From assembly GCF_022213065.1 (NCBI RefSeq), contig NZ_JAKLJA010000014.1, positions 1,339 to 65,338 of the forward strand: a stretch of 64,000 nt of DNA. Reading direction: 5' to 3'. A model generated the notes under the pieces. That model had not been told where the DNA came from, did not search any database, and worked only from the letters and a program-made list of their open reading frames with translations. This stretch comes from Paraburkholderia tagetis. GTDB lineage: Bacteria; Pseudomonadota; Gammaproteobacteria; Burkholderiales; Burkholderiaceae. The first letter of the stretch is position 1. Every line of letters begins with the position of its first letter. The position numbers and the translations under genes were made by a program. Positions 1-9,248 of the stretch are shown in pieces.

Positions 1-75
1 TTGTCGCGCAAAAGGAACGCGCGCTTAAGGACGCTGGTGCGTTACTAGACGCCGAGGTCGCGGTCGTGCGGTGGC

Positions 76-564
76 GTGCTGGCGCTGGAGCCGCAGATCA
101 TTGCGTGGTCGCAGGAATTCGCGCGCAAGGAAAACGCGCTGTTCCTCGGGCGCGGGCTGCACTACCCGATCGCACTCGAAGGCGCGCTCAAGCTCAAGGA
201 AATCTCGTATATCCACGCCGAGGCGTATCCGGCGGGTGAACTGAAGCACGGGCCGCTCGCGCTGGTGACGGAAGCCATGCCGGTGGTGACGGTCGCACCG
301 AACGACGCGCTGCTGGAGAAGCTCAAGTCGAACATGCAGGAAGTGCGCGCGCGTGGCGGCCAGCTCTATGTGTTCGCCGACGCGGACACGCATATCGCGA
401 GCGAGGAGGGCATTCACGTGATCCGCATGCCGGAGCACTATGGGCTGCTCTCGCCGATCCTGCATGTGGTGCCGCTGCAGATGCTCGCGTATCACACGGC
501 CTGCACACGCGGCACGGATGTGGACAAGCCGCGTAATCTCGCGAAGTCGGTGACGGTGGAATAA
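76..564 (+). pseudogene. glmS: 3' fragment of glmS (glucosamine-6-phosphate synthase, C-terminal SIS domain)
   Basis: The last ~162 residues match the isomerase half of GlmS, which makes glucosamine-6-phosphate from fructose-6-phosphate and glutamine: the ALFLGRG, EGALKLKEISYIHAEAY and ELKHGPLAL blocks of the second SIS domain and the family C-terminus DKPRNLAKSVTVE are all present. A full GlmS has about 605 residues, so the glutaminase domain and first SIS domain are missing. The same frame carries a TAG at 46-48, and bases 1 to about 70 do not read as GlmS in any frame, so this is not simply a gene cut by the window edge. It is either a decayed or rearranged copy or a chimeric contig end. 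The stop is followed by imperfect GGTGGAGTAAG-like repeats. It is unlikely to make a working enzyme. Confidence 0.7.
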
Positions 565-665
565 GGGGGGAGTAAGGGTGGAGTAAGCGCCTTCGTTTGA
601 ATTAGCGGTCGCTGCGCAGGACATACTATGGTCGCCCGTCACCGACGGTGCCAAAATGGAGCCCG

Positions 666-1559
666 ATGTCTTCAGCCAATCCATCATTATCGGCTTCCAG
701 TCTGGAGCGCCATCGGACGACAATGAACGCAGTGTCAGGCGGCAATTCTTTCGAAGTTTCAATATCCGTGGTCGTATTCCGGCCCGATCGGACGTTGCTG
801 GCTCGCACGCTGGCGAGCCTCGCAGCTGCCAGTGATGCGCTTGCGGCGGGTAAAGAGCAGGCGTTCCATCTCTACCTGATCGATAACGGCGGCTTGCCCG
901 ATATGGGCGAAAGCCTCGAAACGCTTGAGCGTGCCGGAGTCGGTCACACGTTGATCGAGGGGCATGGCAATGTCGGTTACGGGCGTGGACACAATCTCGC
1001 GATTACGCAGCCTCTAGGTCGCTATCACCTGATCCTCAATCCCGATATCGACATGAATCCAGACGCGCTGGCTATGGCGATTGAATTCATGGAGTCGCAC
1101 CCCGACGCAGGTTTGCTTACTCCTGCCATATTCGACGATAAGGGGGAGATGCAATTCCTCTGTCGCCAATACCCGACCCTGATCGACCTGTTTGTGCGCG
1201 GCTTTCTACCCGCATCGACACGGCGCCCGTTCGCGCGCCGGCTCGCGCGTTATGAAATGCGCGCCCAGATCAACGGTAGTGACACGGTTTGGGATCCGCC
1301 AATCGTGAGCGGCTGTTTCATGCTGTTCAGATCGGACGTCCTGGAAAAGCTCGAGGGATTCGACCCCCGCTATTTCCTCTACTTCGAGGATTATGATTTG
1401 AGCCTGCGGGCTCACGATGTGGCACGCGTTGTCTACGTGCCCGCGGTGCGCGTGCTCCATCACGGCGGCGGCGCTTCGCGAAAGGGCTTCGAGCACATCC
1501 GCATGTTCGCGGCATCCGCTTTCAAGTTCTTCAACCGTTTCGGATGGAAGTGGCTTTGA
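666..1559 (+). CDS. GT2 family glycosyltransferase (rhamnosyltransferase-like)
   Basis: Predicted cytoplasmic GT-A transferase that adds a sugar from a nucleotide donor to a growing surface polysaccharide. Visible features are the VSISVVVFRPD start of the GT-A fold, a GNVGYGRGHNLAI segment, the DXD-equivalent LNPDIDMN and the acceptor-side FEDYDLSLRA motif, as in WbbL/RfbN-type rhamnosyltransferases. At about 297 residues it is a normal size. The start is uncertain: ATG 666 has GGAG four bases upstream, GTG 648 extends it by six codons, and ATG 723 would sit close to the first conserved strand. It overlaps the next gene by 16 bp, so the two are probably translated together. The acceptor and donor sugar are not deducible. 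Confidence 0.85.
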   Translation: MSSANPSLSASSLERHRTTMNAVSGGNSFEVSISVVVFRPDRTLLARTLASLAAASDALAAGKEQAFHLYLIDNGGLPDMGESLETLERAGVGHTLIEGHGNVGYGRGHNLAITQPLGRYHLILNPDIDMNPDALAMAIEFMESHPDAGLLTPAIFDDKGEMQFLCRQYPTLIDLFVRGFLPASTRRPFARRLARYEMRAQINGSDTVWDPPIVSGCFMLFRSDVLEKLEGFDPRYFLYFEDYDLSLRAHDVARVVYVPAVRVLHHGGGASRKGFEHIRMFAASAFKFFNRFGWKWL

Positions 1560-2512
1560 GCAGCATTCTGGTCACAGGCGCCAACGGCTTCGTTGGCCGC
1601 TCGGTATGCCGCACATTGATGGCCAACGGCCACGACGTGACGGCGCTTGTACGTCGTCACGGCACGTCCACTGAGGCAGCGCGCGAATGGAATCATGACG
1701 GGGCGGACTTCGCAGGCCTCGCCGAGGCATGGCCGCGCGAGCTCGTACCTGACTGCGTCGTGCATCTCGCGGCGCGCGTGCACGTGATGAACGACACGGC
1801 GGCCGACCCATTCGCCGCCTTTCGCGCCACTAACGTCGAAGGCGTATTGCGAGTGGCGCGTGCCGCTCGCGAGCGCGGTGCACGGCGTATGGTGTTCGTG
1901 AGCAGCGTGAAAGCGGCGGCCGAGTTCGATGGTGGCGTGCCGCTTGCCGAGTCCATGCCGGCGACTCCTGATGATGCGTATGGCCTCTCGAAGCTGCTGG
2001 CGGAGGAGACACTCTGGCAATATGGCGAACAGAGCGGTCTCGAAATCGTGATCGTGCGGCCACCGCTCGTATATGGTCCCGAAGTCGGCGCGAATTTCCT
2101 GCAGATGATGAACGCGTTATGGCGGCGTCTGCCGCTACCGCTCGGAGCAGTCGACGCGCGGCGCAGCCTCGTCTACGTCGAAAACCTCGCCGATGCGCTC
2201 ATGCGCTGCGCCGTCGACCCGCGTGCTGCGAACGCCTGTTTCTACGTTCGCGACGATCAGGATCCATCGGTGGCCGGGCTGCTGCGCGCGCTGGGACGCC
2301 ATCTGGACCGTCCCGCGCGGCTCCTGCCGGTACCGGTATCATTGTTGCGCGCGGCCGGCGCGCTGACGGGGCGTGGCGCGCAAATAGACCGGCTGACCCA
2401 AAGCTTGAGAGTCGACGATTCGCGCCTTCGCGAGACGCTCGGCTGGACAGGCCCTTACACATTGGACGAAGGACTGGCCGCGACGGCGCGCTGGTACCGC
2501 TCCACCCATTGA
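1544..2512 (+). CDS. NAD-dependent epimerase/dehydratase (extended SDR, UDP-sugar epimerase-like)
   Basis: A 322-residue extended short-chain dehydrogenase that should act on a nucleotide sugar in the cytoplasm. The Rossmann motif TGANGFVG lies at about residue 11, the catalytic Ser region reads FVSSVK, and the YGLSK motif supplies the Tyr and Lys of the YxxxK pair. The closest known type is the WbpV/WcaG-like 4-epimerase or 4-ketoreductase found next to WbpL-type initiating transferases. It overlaps the upstream GT2 gene and ends about 20 bp before the transferase gene, the usual order in O-antigen loci (epimerase, WbpL, WbpM). This order suggests a role in making UDP-N-acetyl-fucosamine/quinovosamine-type precursors; that is an inference. 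Confidence 0.85.
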   Translation: MEVALSSILVTGANGFVGRSVCRTLMANGHDVTALVRRHGTSTEAAREWNHDGADFAGLAEAWPRELVPDCVVHLAARVHVMNDTAADPFAAFRATNVEGVLRVARAARERGARRMVFVSSVKAAAEFDGGVPLAESMPATPDDAYGLSKLLAEETLWQYGEQSGLEIVIVRPPLVYGPEVGANFLQMMNALWRRLPLPLGAVDARRSLVYVENLADALMRCAVDPRAANACFYVRDDQDPSVAGLLRALGRHLDRPARLLPVPVSLLRAAGALTGRGAQIDRLTQSLRVDDSRLRETLGWTGPYTLDEGLAATARWYRSTH

Positions 2513-2535
2513 ACCAACGAAGAGCGCTGAAGCAG

Positions 2536-3552
2536 ATGTTGCAGGCCCCGATGTCGATATCCTTGTGCGCCGCCGTAACCGCAGTCACGTGCGCCGCCTT
2601 ATGCGCGGCGGTGCTAGGCGTACTGCTGAAGACGGGTCTCGCCTGGCGTCTCGCCACCGATATTCCGAACGAACGTTCCCTTCACGAGCGACCGACACCG
2701 CGTGTTGGTGGTTGGGGCATGATGCCCGTGATCGTGCTGGCGATCTTGATTCTGGCCCCATCAATGTGGCTGATCGCCGTTGGCGTTGCTTTTCTGGCCG
2801 CGGTTTCGCAGATCGACGACCGTCGTGGCTTGCCCGCGCGCGTGCGTTTTGCGGCGCACTTCGTGGCCGTCATGGCGGTGATCGTTGTCTATCCGGCTCC
2901 GGTCCCCTGGTGGTGTCTCGCCGGATTGGTATTTTTGATGCTGTGGCTAGTCAATCTTTACAATTTCATGGATGGTTCGGACGGCCTTGCCGGCGGCATG
3001 GCGCTGTTCGGCTTCGGCGCGTACGCGGTCGCGGCGCTGTTTGGGCCGGCGCCGATGCGTGAGTTGAGTTGGGCTTGTGCCGCCGTAGCGGGTGCGGCAG
3101 CCGGATTTTTACTTTTTAATTTCCACCCCGCAAAGATTTTTCTCGGCGATGCCGGATCGATCCCCTCGGGCTTTCTGGCCGGCGCGCTGGGCTACTGGGG
3201 CTGGCGCGGCGGCGCCTGGCCGGTCTGGTTTCCGGCGCTCGTGTTCGCGCCCTTTATTGGCGATGCATCGGTGACGTTGATCCGGCGGCTCCTGCGCGGC
3301 GAAAAATTTTGGCAAGCGCATCGCGAACATTACTATCAACGCATGGTTCGTCTTGGGACCGGGCATGCAGCAACGGCACTGACATGGTATCTGGTCATGT
3401 TTGCCGGCATAATACTTGCTCTTTGGGCCTTGGCATTATCAACGGCCCTGCAGTGGGGGATCGTTGCAGGTTGGGCTGTCGTTCTTGTTCTGATGGGCGC
3501 GGCAATTGACGTGCGCTGGCGCCATTTTCAGTCTCTCACCAGACAACCCTGA
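2536..3552 (+). CDS. WecA/WbpL-type polyprenyl-phosphate sugar-1-phosphate transferase (glycosyltransferase family 4, MraY-like)
   Basis: Integral membrane enzyme expected to start glycan synthesis by moving a HexNAc-1-phosphate from UDP onto undecaprenyl phosphate. Motifs of the family are clear: PNERSLHERPTPRVGG near the N-terminus, the Mg-binding QIDDRRGLP, NLYNFMDGSDGLAGG and the FNFHPAKIFLGDAGS loop. About 338 residues with roughly ten hydrophobic segments fit WecA/WbpL. The frame is open far upstream (to 2119), but that part lies over the preceding epimerase and is Arg-rich without homology, so ATG 2536 (or 2551) is taken as the start. It sits between an SDR gene and a CapD-type gene, as in Burkholderia and Pseudomonas O-antigen clusters. 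Confidence 0.87.
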   Translation: MLQAPMSISLCAAVTAVTCAALCAAVLGVLLKTGLAWRLATDIPNERSLHERPTPRVGGWGMMPVIVLAILILAPSMWLIAVGVAFLAAVSQIDDRRGLPARVRFAAHFVAVMAVIVVYPAPVPWWCLAGLVFLMLWLVNLYNFMDGSDGLAGGMALFGFGAYAVAALFGPAPMRELSWACAAVAGAAAGFLLFNFHPAKIFLGDAGSIPSGFLAGALGYWGWRGGAWPVWFPALVFAPFIGDASVTLIRRLLRGEKFWQAHREHYYQRMVRLGTGHAATALTWYLVMFAGIILALWALALSTALQWGIVAGWAVVLVLMGAAIDVRWRHFQSLTRQP

Positions 3553-3558
3553 GGTCGA

Positions 3559-5448
3559 ATGCTGATGCTCCGCAATAAAGCCTCCTGGCTCTCATTCAGC
3601 GCCTTTTTCTTCGATATCGGCGCGGTGGCCGCTGCATGGCTGACGGCCTATCTGCTGCGCTTCAACGCATCCGTCCCGACTGAGTTCTGGCACGGCGCCA
3701 TCGAAAATCTGATCTGGGTATTGCCCGTCTACGCCATCATGTTCCGCATTTTCGGGCTGTATCGCGGCATGTGGGTTTTCGCGAGCCTGCCCGATCTGAT
3801 GCGCATTTCGAAGGCGATCGTCTCGGCTGCGCTCATCGTGATGGTGGCGTCGGTCATGCTGCAGCCGTCGCCAATCATTCCGCGCTCGGTGCTGATCGTC
3901 TCGCCGCTGCTGCTCTTTTTCGTCATGGGCGGCGCGCGCGCTCTCTATCGCGCGACCAAAGAGTTTTATCTGTACGGTGGCCTCGTTGCGCAAGGCAAAC
4001 CTGTGATCGTCGTGGGCGCGGGTGGGGCCGGCGCGAGTCTCGCGCGTGAGTTGTCGCGCTCGGCGGAGTGGCGCCTCGTGGGCCTGCTCGACGACGATCC
4101 GGCCAAGAAGGGGCGCGAGATTTACGGTTACAAGGTGCTTGGTCCAATTAGCGACATCGAGCACTGGGCCGCTACGCTGCGCTGCGAGTTTGCCATCATC
4201 GCCATTCCTTCCGCGTCGGCTGAGGTGCAGCGCCATGTCGCCTCGCAATGCCTGCGCGCTGGCGTGAATGCGTTGATGCTGCCCGCATTGACAGAACTTA
4301 CGCCTGGTCAGGGGTTTCTTTCGCAGGTCCGCAACATCGATCTCGAAGACCTGCTTGGCCGCGATGCGGTCAACATCGATACGCCACACGTCGAGGCTCT
4401 CTTGAGCGGGCGAGTGGTCATGGTGACAGGGGCGGGCGGCTCGATTGGCTCGGAGTTGTGTCGCCAGATTCTGCGTTTCGCGCCCGCGCAACTCGTCGCG
4501 CTCGATCTGTCCGAATACGCGATGTACCGGCTCACGGAGGAAATTCGCGAGCGCTTCCCAGAGCTTTCCGTGATGCCCATCATCGGCGACGCGAAGGACG
4601 CGTTGCTGCTCGATCAGGTGATGGCGCGCTACACGCCGTACATCGTGTTCCACGCGGCGGCATACAAGCACGTGCCGCTGATGGAAGAGCTCAACGCGTG
4701 GCAGGCGATCCGCAACAACGTGCTGGGCACGTATCGCGTGGCGCGGGCGGCAATCAAGCACCAGGTCCGGCATTTCGTCCTCATTTCGACCGATAAGGCT
4801 GTCAATCCGACGAACGTGATGGGCGCGAGCAAGCGTCTGGCGGAGATGGCCTGCCAGGCCATGCAGCAGACGAGCGAGCGTACCCAGTTCGAGACCGTGC
4901 GCTTTGGCAATGTGCTGGGCAGCGCGGGCAGTGTGATTCCAAAATTCCAGCAGCAGATCGCGAAGGGCGGGCCGGTGACGGTCACGCATCCGGAGATCAC
5001 GCGCTTCTTCATGACGATTCCCGAGGCTTCTCAACTCGTGCTACAGGCTTCGAGCATGGGGCACGGTGGCGAGATCTTCATTCTCGACATGGGCAAGCCG
5101 GTCAAGATCGTCGATCTTGCTCGCGACTTGATCCGCTTGTATGGCTTCACGGAAGAGCACATCCGCATCGCTTTCACGGGCTTGCGTCCCGGCGAGAAGC
5201 TGTATGAAGAGCTACTCGCCGACGATGAAACCACGACACGTACCCCGCATCCGAAGCTTCGTATTGCGCGTGCGCGTGAAGTGCCTGAAAACTTGCTTGA
5301 TGATTTGCTGCCCTGGTTGATGCAGCACCGAGTGCCCACCGATGATGAAGTGCGCCGGGATTTGCGCCGCTGGGTGCCGGAATATCAGCCGTCTAGCGCG
5401 CCTAAGCTGCAGAGCGTAGGTGGGGCGCCGGCGCGAGCGGCCGGCTAA
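3559..5448 (+). CDS. FlaA1/WbpM/CapD-type nucleotide-sugar 4,6-dehydratase (membrane anchored)
   Basis: A 629-residue polysaccharide biosynthesis protein. The first ~130 residues hold four hydrophobic segments, then a CoA-binding-like Rossmann domain (VVGAGGAGASLA near residue 152) and a second, catalytic Rossmann domain (TGAGGSIGSEL near residue 292). The active site shows STDKAVNPTNVMGASK: Met replaces the usual SDR Tyr, the hallmark of the PglF/WbpM/FlaA1 C6-dehydratases. These convert UDP-GlcNAc to the 4-keto-6-deoxy sugar. It starts 6 bp after the WbpL-like gene and closes the + strand glycan operon. With the upstream SDR gene it would supply a 6-deoxy-HexNAc precursor (inference). Confidence 0.92.
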   Translation: MLMLRNKASWLSFSAFFFDIGAVAAAWLTAYLLRFNASVPTEFWHGAIENLIWVLPVYAIMFRIFGLYRGMWVFASLPDLMRISKAIVSAALIVMVASVMLQPSPIIPRSVLIVSPLLLFFVMGGARALYRATKEFYLYGGLVAQGKPVIVVGAGGAGASLARELSRSAEWRLVGLLDDDPAKKGREIYGYKVLGPISDIEHWAATLRCEFAIIAIPSASAEVQRHVASQCLRAGVNALMLPALTELTPGQGFLSQVRNIDLEDLLGRDAVNIDTPHVEALLSGRVVMVTGAGGSIGSELCRQILRFAPAQLVALDLSEYAMYRLTEEIRERFPELSVMPIIGDAKDALLLDQVMARYTPYIVFHAAAYKHVPLMEELNAWQAIRNNVLGTYRVARAAIKHQVRHFVLISTDKAVNPTNVMGASKRLAEMACQAMQQTSERTQFETVRFGNVLGSAGSVIPKFQQQIAKGGPVTVTHPEITRFFMTIPEASQLVLQASSMGHGGEIFILDMGKPVKIVDLARDLIRLYGFTEEHIRIAFTGLRPGEKLYEELLADDETTTRTPHPKLRIARAREVPENLLDDLLPWLMQHRVPTDDEVRRDLRRWVPEYQPSSAPKLQSVGGAPARAAG

Positions 5449-5455
5449 GGCGAAT

Positions 5456-5500
5456 GCGAGGACAGTCTGTCCTCGCGTGCTGAGCGGCGTCTGGCGCCGC
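5456..5500. terminator. Bidirectional hairpin terminator candidate between convergent operons
   Basis: Two inverted repeats lie in the 62-bp gap between the CapD-type gene and galE, which converge. GCGAGGACAG at 5456-5465 pairs with CTGTCCTCGC at 5467-5476, and GCGGCG at 5484-5489 pairs with CGCCGC at 5495-5500. There is no long T-run, so efficiency is uncertain, but the place and symmetry suit a two-way stop. Confidence 0.5.
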
Positions 5501-5510
5501 CCCTTCTGCC

Positions 5511-6542
5511 TTACTTGAACCCCCTCGGATTCCTCTCCTGCCAGCGCCAGTGATCGACGCACATGCGCTCGATTCCGAACTGCGCCTTCCACCCAATGAG
5601 CTTTTCCGCGTTCACGGGATTCGCATAGCATTCCGCGATATCGCCAGGCCGACGCGCGACGATTTCGTACGGGACAGGACGGCCCGAAGCCTTCTCGAAT
5701 GCCTTCACGACTTCGATCACGCTGTAGCCCTGGCCGGTGCCGAGATTCACTACAAAGCCCTTCTCGAGCGAAACCAGCGCATCCAGCGCCTTGAGGTGCC
5801 CCTGCGCCAGATCGACCACGTGAATATAGTCGCGCACGCCGGTCCCATCCGGCGTCGGATAATCGCCGCCGAACACGCGCAGTTTCTCGAGTTTGCCCAC
5901 CGCCACCTGCGCGACATAAGGCATGAGGTTGTTCGGCACACCGGCCGGATCTTCGCCGATTAGACCGCTCTCATGCGCGCCCACCGGGTTGAAATAGCGC
6001 AGCACCGCAATACGCCACGTTGGGTCCGAGATTTCGACATCGCGCAGGATCTGTTCGGCGATCAGCTTGGACTGACCATACGGGTTCGTTGCCGAAAGCG
6101 GGAATGTCTCGTCGATGGGTGAGCGCTCGGGCACGCCATACACGGTTGCGGACGAACTGAACACGAACTGCTTGACGTCGTACTGGCGCATGACGTCGAG
6201 CACGACGAGCAGGCCGTCGACGTTGTTGCGGTAGTACTCGATGGGCTTGGCGACCGATTCACCCACGGCCTTGAGCGCCGCGAAGTGGATCACGCCCGTG
6301 ATCTTATGGGCTTCAAAAATACGCGTGAGGGCTTGTGTGTCGCGCACATCGGCTTCATAGAACGCGACCGGCTTGCCGGTGATCTGCGTGACGCGCGCAA
6401 GCGATTCCTGGCGGCTGTTGACGAGATTGTCGACCGCGACTACGTCGTAGCCGTCGTTGAGGAGCTCGACGCAGGTGTGCGAGCCAATGTAGCCCGCGCC
6501 GCCCGTAACGAGGATCGTGCCTTTGGAGTTCGTTGCTGCCAT
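5511..6542 (-). CDS. galE: UDP-glucose 4-epimerase
   Basis: Interconverts UDP-glucose and UDP-galactose with bound NAD, giving galactose donors for surface glycans. The N-terminal GGAGYIGSHTC dinucleotide-binding motif and the NPYGQSK catalytic Tyr/Lys motif are present, along with the SSSATVYG segment and a normal length of about 343 residues. ATG at 6542 is preferred because it starts just before the first strand (MAATNSKGTILVTGG) and has GGGAA upstream; the frame also allows ATG 6560. It is the second gene of a minus-strand pair after a GT4 transferase, about 28 bp behind it. Confidence 0.94.
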   Translation of the reverse strand: MAATNSKGTILVTGGAGYIGSHTCVELLNDGYDVVAVDNLVNSRQESLARVTQITGKPVAFYEADVRDTQALTRIFEAHKITGVIHFAALKAVGESVAKPIEYYRNNVDGLLVVLDVMRQYDVKQFVFSSSATVYGVPERSPIDETFPLSATNPYGQSKLIAEQILRDVEISDPTWRIAVLRYFNPVGAHESGLIGEDPAGVPNNLMPYVAQVAVGKLEKLRVFGGDYPTPDGTGVRDYIHVVDLAQGHLKALDALVSLEKGFVVNLGTGQGYSVIEVVKAFEKASGRPVPYEIVARRPGDIAECYANPVNAEKLIGWKAQFGIERMCVDHWRWQERNPRGFK

Positions 6543-6570
6543 TCGATATTCCCGTGTCATCCCTAATTGT

Positions 6571-7752
6571 TCAAAACGTCAATCCGGTCAACTCCCGGAT
6601 CAGTTCCCGGTAGCGTTGTACCACAACCCGTTCGTCGAATTCTTTCGCAATTTTTTTCCGGCCCCGCTCGGCCATGGCAGCGCGCGCTGTTGGGGCCATA
6701 TCGAGCATGCGAGAAAGCGCGTCCGCAAGCGACGCTGCATCGCGTGCCGCGCAAAGCAGTCCGTTCTCGCCATCCGACACCACTTCGCGGCAGCCGGGCA
6801 CGTCGGTGGCCACGATCGGGCGGCCCATTGCGCTCGCCTCCATCAGCGTGCGCGGCACGCCCTCGCGGTACGACGGCAGGACGACACAGTCCGCATCGGC
6901 GATATAGGGACGCACGTCGGCGGTCTCGCCCAGATATTCGATCACGCCTTCGCGCTCCCACGCGGCCACTTCCTCACGCGTAATGGCGCTCGGGTTGTCG
7001 GCGCCCACCGGGCCAAGCAGGCGAAACCGCGCATGCGGATAGCGCGCACGCAACTGCCGGGCGGCCTCGACATATTCGCCCACGCCCTTGTCCCACAGCA
7101 GCCGGCCGATCAGCACGAACGCGAACTCGTCGCGCTCGGGCAGCGGTGTAAAGGCGAATTCGTCCAGATCGACGCCTTCGCCATGCAGCAGGCGCGCGCG
7201 TTCGGGATGCACGAGCAGGTTTTCCTGCCGGAAGGCGGTTTCGTCATCGCGGTTCAGGAACCAGACTTCGCGCGGAAAGCGGAAGGCGAAGCGGTAGAGG
7301 CGCTTGGCGACCTGTGCCGCGCGGCTCTTCTGGATAAATACGTAACCGAGACCGGTTGTGACCGCAACCGATTGCACGCGCGCCAGCCAAGCCGCGACCG
7401 AGCCGTAGATATTCGGCTTGATCGTGTAATGGAACACGACGTCGGGCTTGAGCGCGCGATAGTGCTTGAAGAGGGCGAGCAGCGTGCGCAGGTCGTCGAG
7501 CGGATTCGTGCCCTTCGAGGCAACCGGCAGATCGACGCAATTGCAGCCCATCGCTTCAAGCGGCTCGAACGTGCGGTCGCGCGGCGCGATCACCGTGACT
7601 TGCGCGCCCGCTGCGTTGAGTGCGCGCAGGAAGCCCTGACGGTAGGTATAGATCGCCCACGCGGTGTTGCAGACGAGGGCGACGTGCAACGAGAGCCGGT
7701 GGGGCGGGGCTTCACGCGGGACAAGCGAGGTTGGAGCAGCGGGGGAATTCAC
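6571..7752 (-). CDS. GT4 family glycosyltransferase (GT-B fold)
   Basis: Retaining glycosyltransferase of 393 residues, probably building O-antigen or exopolysaccharide in the cytoplasm. The C-terminal half holds FVLIGRLLWDKGV and the EGVPRTLMEASAMGRPIVAT donor-binding stretch with its E-x7-E pattern, followed by DVPGCREVV. The N-terminal half has HVALVCNTAWAI and the TTGLGYVF segment typical of WbpT/PglA-like members, which transfer GalNAc or fucosamine-type sugars. It leads a two-gene minus-strand operon with galE. The 266-bp gap upstream separates it from the divergent LrgA gene and should hold both promoters; it contains several CCCCAT repeats but no promoter I would name. Confidence 0.88.
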   Translation of the reverse strand: MNSPAAPTSLVPREAPPHRLSLHVALVCNTAWAIYTYRQGFLRALNAAGAQVTVIAPRDRTFEPLEAMGCNCVDLPVASKGTNPLDDLRTLLALFKHYRALKPDVVFHYTIKPNIYGSVAAWLARVQSVAVTTGLGYVFIQKSRAAQVAKRLYRFAFRFPREVWFLNRDDETAFRQENLLVHPERARLLHGEGVDLDEFAFTPLPERDEFAFVLIGRLLWDKGVGEYVEAARQLRARYPHARFRLLGPVGADNPSAITREEVAAWEREGVIEYLGETADVRPYIADADCVVLPSYREGVPRTLMEASAMGRPIVATDVPGCREVVSDGENGLLCAARDAASLADALSRMLDMAPTARAAMAERGRKKIAKEFDERVVVQRYRELIRELTGLTF

Positions 7753-8018
7753 GAAGGCCTGGTCGCTGATGAGCGTCGATAGGTGGAGAAAGCGGGGGCG
7801 TCGGTGCTGCGTGCTGCGCCGACGGGGCTATATTTTAGCCGAGCCTGGATGCGTTTCGCCGTAGCCCCATGACCCCATAACGACCCCATAGCGCCTTCCC
7901 TCGGCCAATGCGGCCGATCCGGCAGATTGGCCGCTACCCTGCGCATTTGCTCCTCCTCGGCTACACTGCCGGCCGCGCGGACCGCCGTCGCGCGCCATTT
8001 TTTCGCTGAATCCCAGCC

Positions 8019-8387
8019 ATGCTCCGTTCCCTAGCCGCCTTACTGATCTTCCAGTGCCTCGGCGAGAGCGTTTCCTACGTTCTCTCGCTGCCCGTTCCCG
8101 GTCCCGTGATCGGCATGCTGTTGCTGTTCGCGTTCGCGATGTTCCGGCCCGCTGCGGCCGAGGCAATCGAGCCCACCGCGCTCGAGTTGCTGCGCCATCT
8201 CTCGCTGCTCTTCATTCCCGCGGGCGTGGGCATCATGGTTTCCGCGCAGGCCGTGCGCGGCGAGGCGCTCGCCGTGATCGCGAGCCTCGTCGTGAGCACG
8301 ACGCTCGGCATCGCGGTCACTGCGCTCGTCACGCGCGCATTGCTGCGGCGTCAGCGTGGCCGCGAGAACGCCGGGGAGGGCGCATGA
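8019..8387 (+). CDS. CidA/LrgA family holin-like membrane protein
   Basis: Small 122-residue membrane protein with four hydrophobic helices. It carries the family signature LPVPGPVIGMLLL followed by LFIPAGVGIM. CidA/LrgA proteins are holin-like and work with a CidB/LrgB partner in murein hydrolase control, programmed lysis or export of pyruvate and other small molecules. Its TGA stop overlaps the ATG of the next gene, so the two products should be made in step. No LytSR-type two-component genes are adjacent, so regulation is not shown by the context. Confidence 0.9.
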   Translation: MLRSLAALLIFQCLGESVSYVLSLPVPGPVIGMLLLFAFAMFRPAAAEAIEPTALELLRHLSLLFIPAGVGIMVSAQAVRGEALAVIASLVVSTTLGIAVTALVTRALLRRQRGRENAGEGA

Positions 8388-9130
8388 TGAATTCGCACCT
8401 GCCGTTGGCGAAGCTCGATGCCATCTGGGTCTATCTTGCCGCTTCGCCGCTGCTCGGCCTCACGGTCACCCTGGTCGCGTATCTGATTGCGCTGAGCATC
8501 TACGCCCGCGCGAAGCACAATCCGCTCGCCAACCCCGTGTTGATCGCGGTGGCGATCGTCGTTGCCGCGTTGAAGATCACCAACACGCCGTATCACACTT
8601 ATTTCGAGGGCGCGCAGTTCGTCCACTTCTTGCTCGGGCCAGCGACGGTCGCGCTTGCGTTGCCGCTGTACCGGCAGTGGGACAAGCTCAAGCGCGGTGC
8701 GCTGCCGCTCTTGGGTGGGCTCGTGGCCGGCTCGCTCACGGCGATCGTTTCGGCGGTCGGCATTGCCAGGCTTTTTGGCGCCTCGCATCAAACGCTGGCC
8801 TCGCTTGCGCCGAAGTCGGTCACGACGCCCATCGCCATGGCCGTCGCCGAGAAGGTGGGCGGGATTCCCTCGCTCACTGCCGTGCTCGTGATTTCGACGG
8901 GTGTGTTCGGCGCCGTGAGCGCGCGCTGGATTCTCGATATCGTGCGCGTGCGTGAGACGGAGGTACGCGGTTTTGCGATTGGCGTGGCGTCGCACGGCAT
9001 TGGCACTGCGCGGGCGTTTCAGGTGAGCGAGGAGATGGGCGCGTTCTCGGGTCTCGGCATGGGCCTGAATGGTGTGTTCACGGCGTTCGTCGTGCCGGTG
9101 TTGCTGCCCGTGCTTCTACGGTGGTTATAG
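8384..9130 (+). CDS. CidB/LrgB family membrane protein
   Basis: A 248-residue polytopic inner-membrane protein with the LrgB hallmarks: KSVTTPIAMAVAEKVGG, then ASHGIGTARAF and the C-terminal LGMGLNGVFTAF stretch. It is the partner of the LrgA-like protein encoded just before, with the start codon overlapping that gene's stop (ATGA). The frame continues upstream to 8054, but that is a shadow of lrgA. The pair's role in Burkholderiaceae is probably membrane permeability or autolysis control, inferred from family knowledge only. Confidence 0.92.
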   Translation: MMNSHLPLAKLDAIWVYLAASPLLGLTVTLVAYLIALSIYARAKHNPLANPVLIAVAIVVAALKITNTPYHTYFEGAQFVHFLLGPATVALALPLYRQWDKLKRGALPLLGGLVAGSLTAIVSAVGIARLFGASHQTLASLAPKSVTTPIAMAVAEKVGGIPSLTAVLVISTGVFGAVSARWILDIVRVRETEVRGFAIGVASHGIGTARAFQVSEEMGAFSGLGMGLNGVFTAFVVPVLLPVLLRWL

Positions 9131-9248
9131 AGCGGCACGAAACAAGGCCATAAGACTTTGCTGGTTCGGTTATAGGATTTTGTTAATTTCGCGAAGCTCT
9201 ACGTCGTGTCATTCTCGCTCTACACCACCGAACTGAAAGGAGACGAGC

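Noticed and set aside
564..648. Possible Tn7-type attachment site downstream of glmS
   Set aside because: The glmS 3' end is followed by simple GGAGTAAG repeats and glycan genes; no tns genes or Tn7-like ends are seen.
3592..5034. 480-residue minus-strand ORF
   Set aside because: It is an antisense shadow of the CapD-type dehydratase, His/Arg-rich and without motifs.
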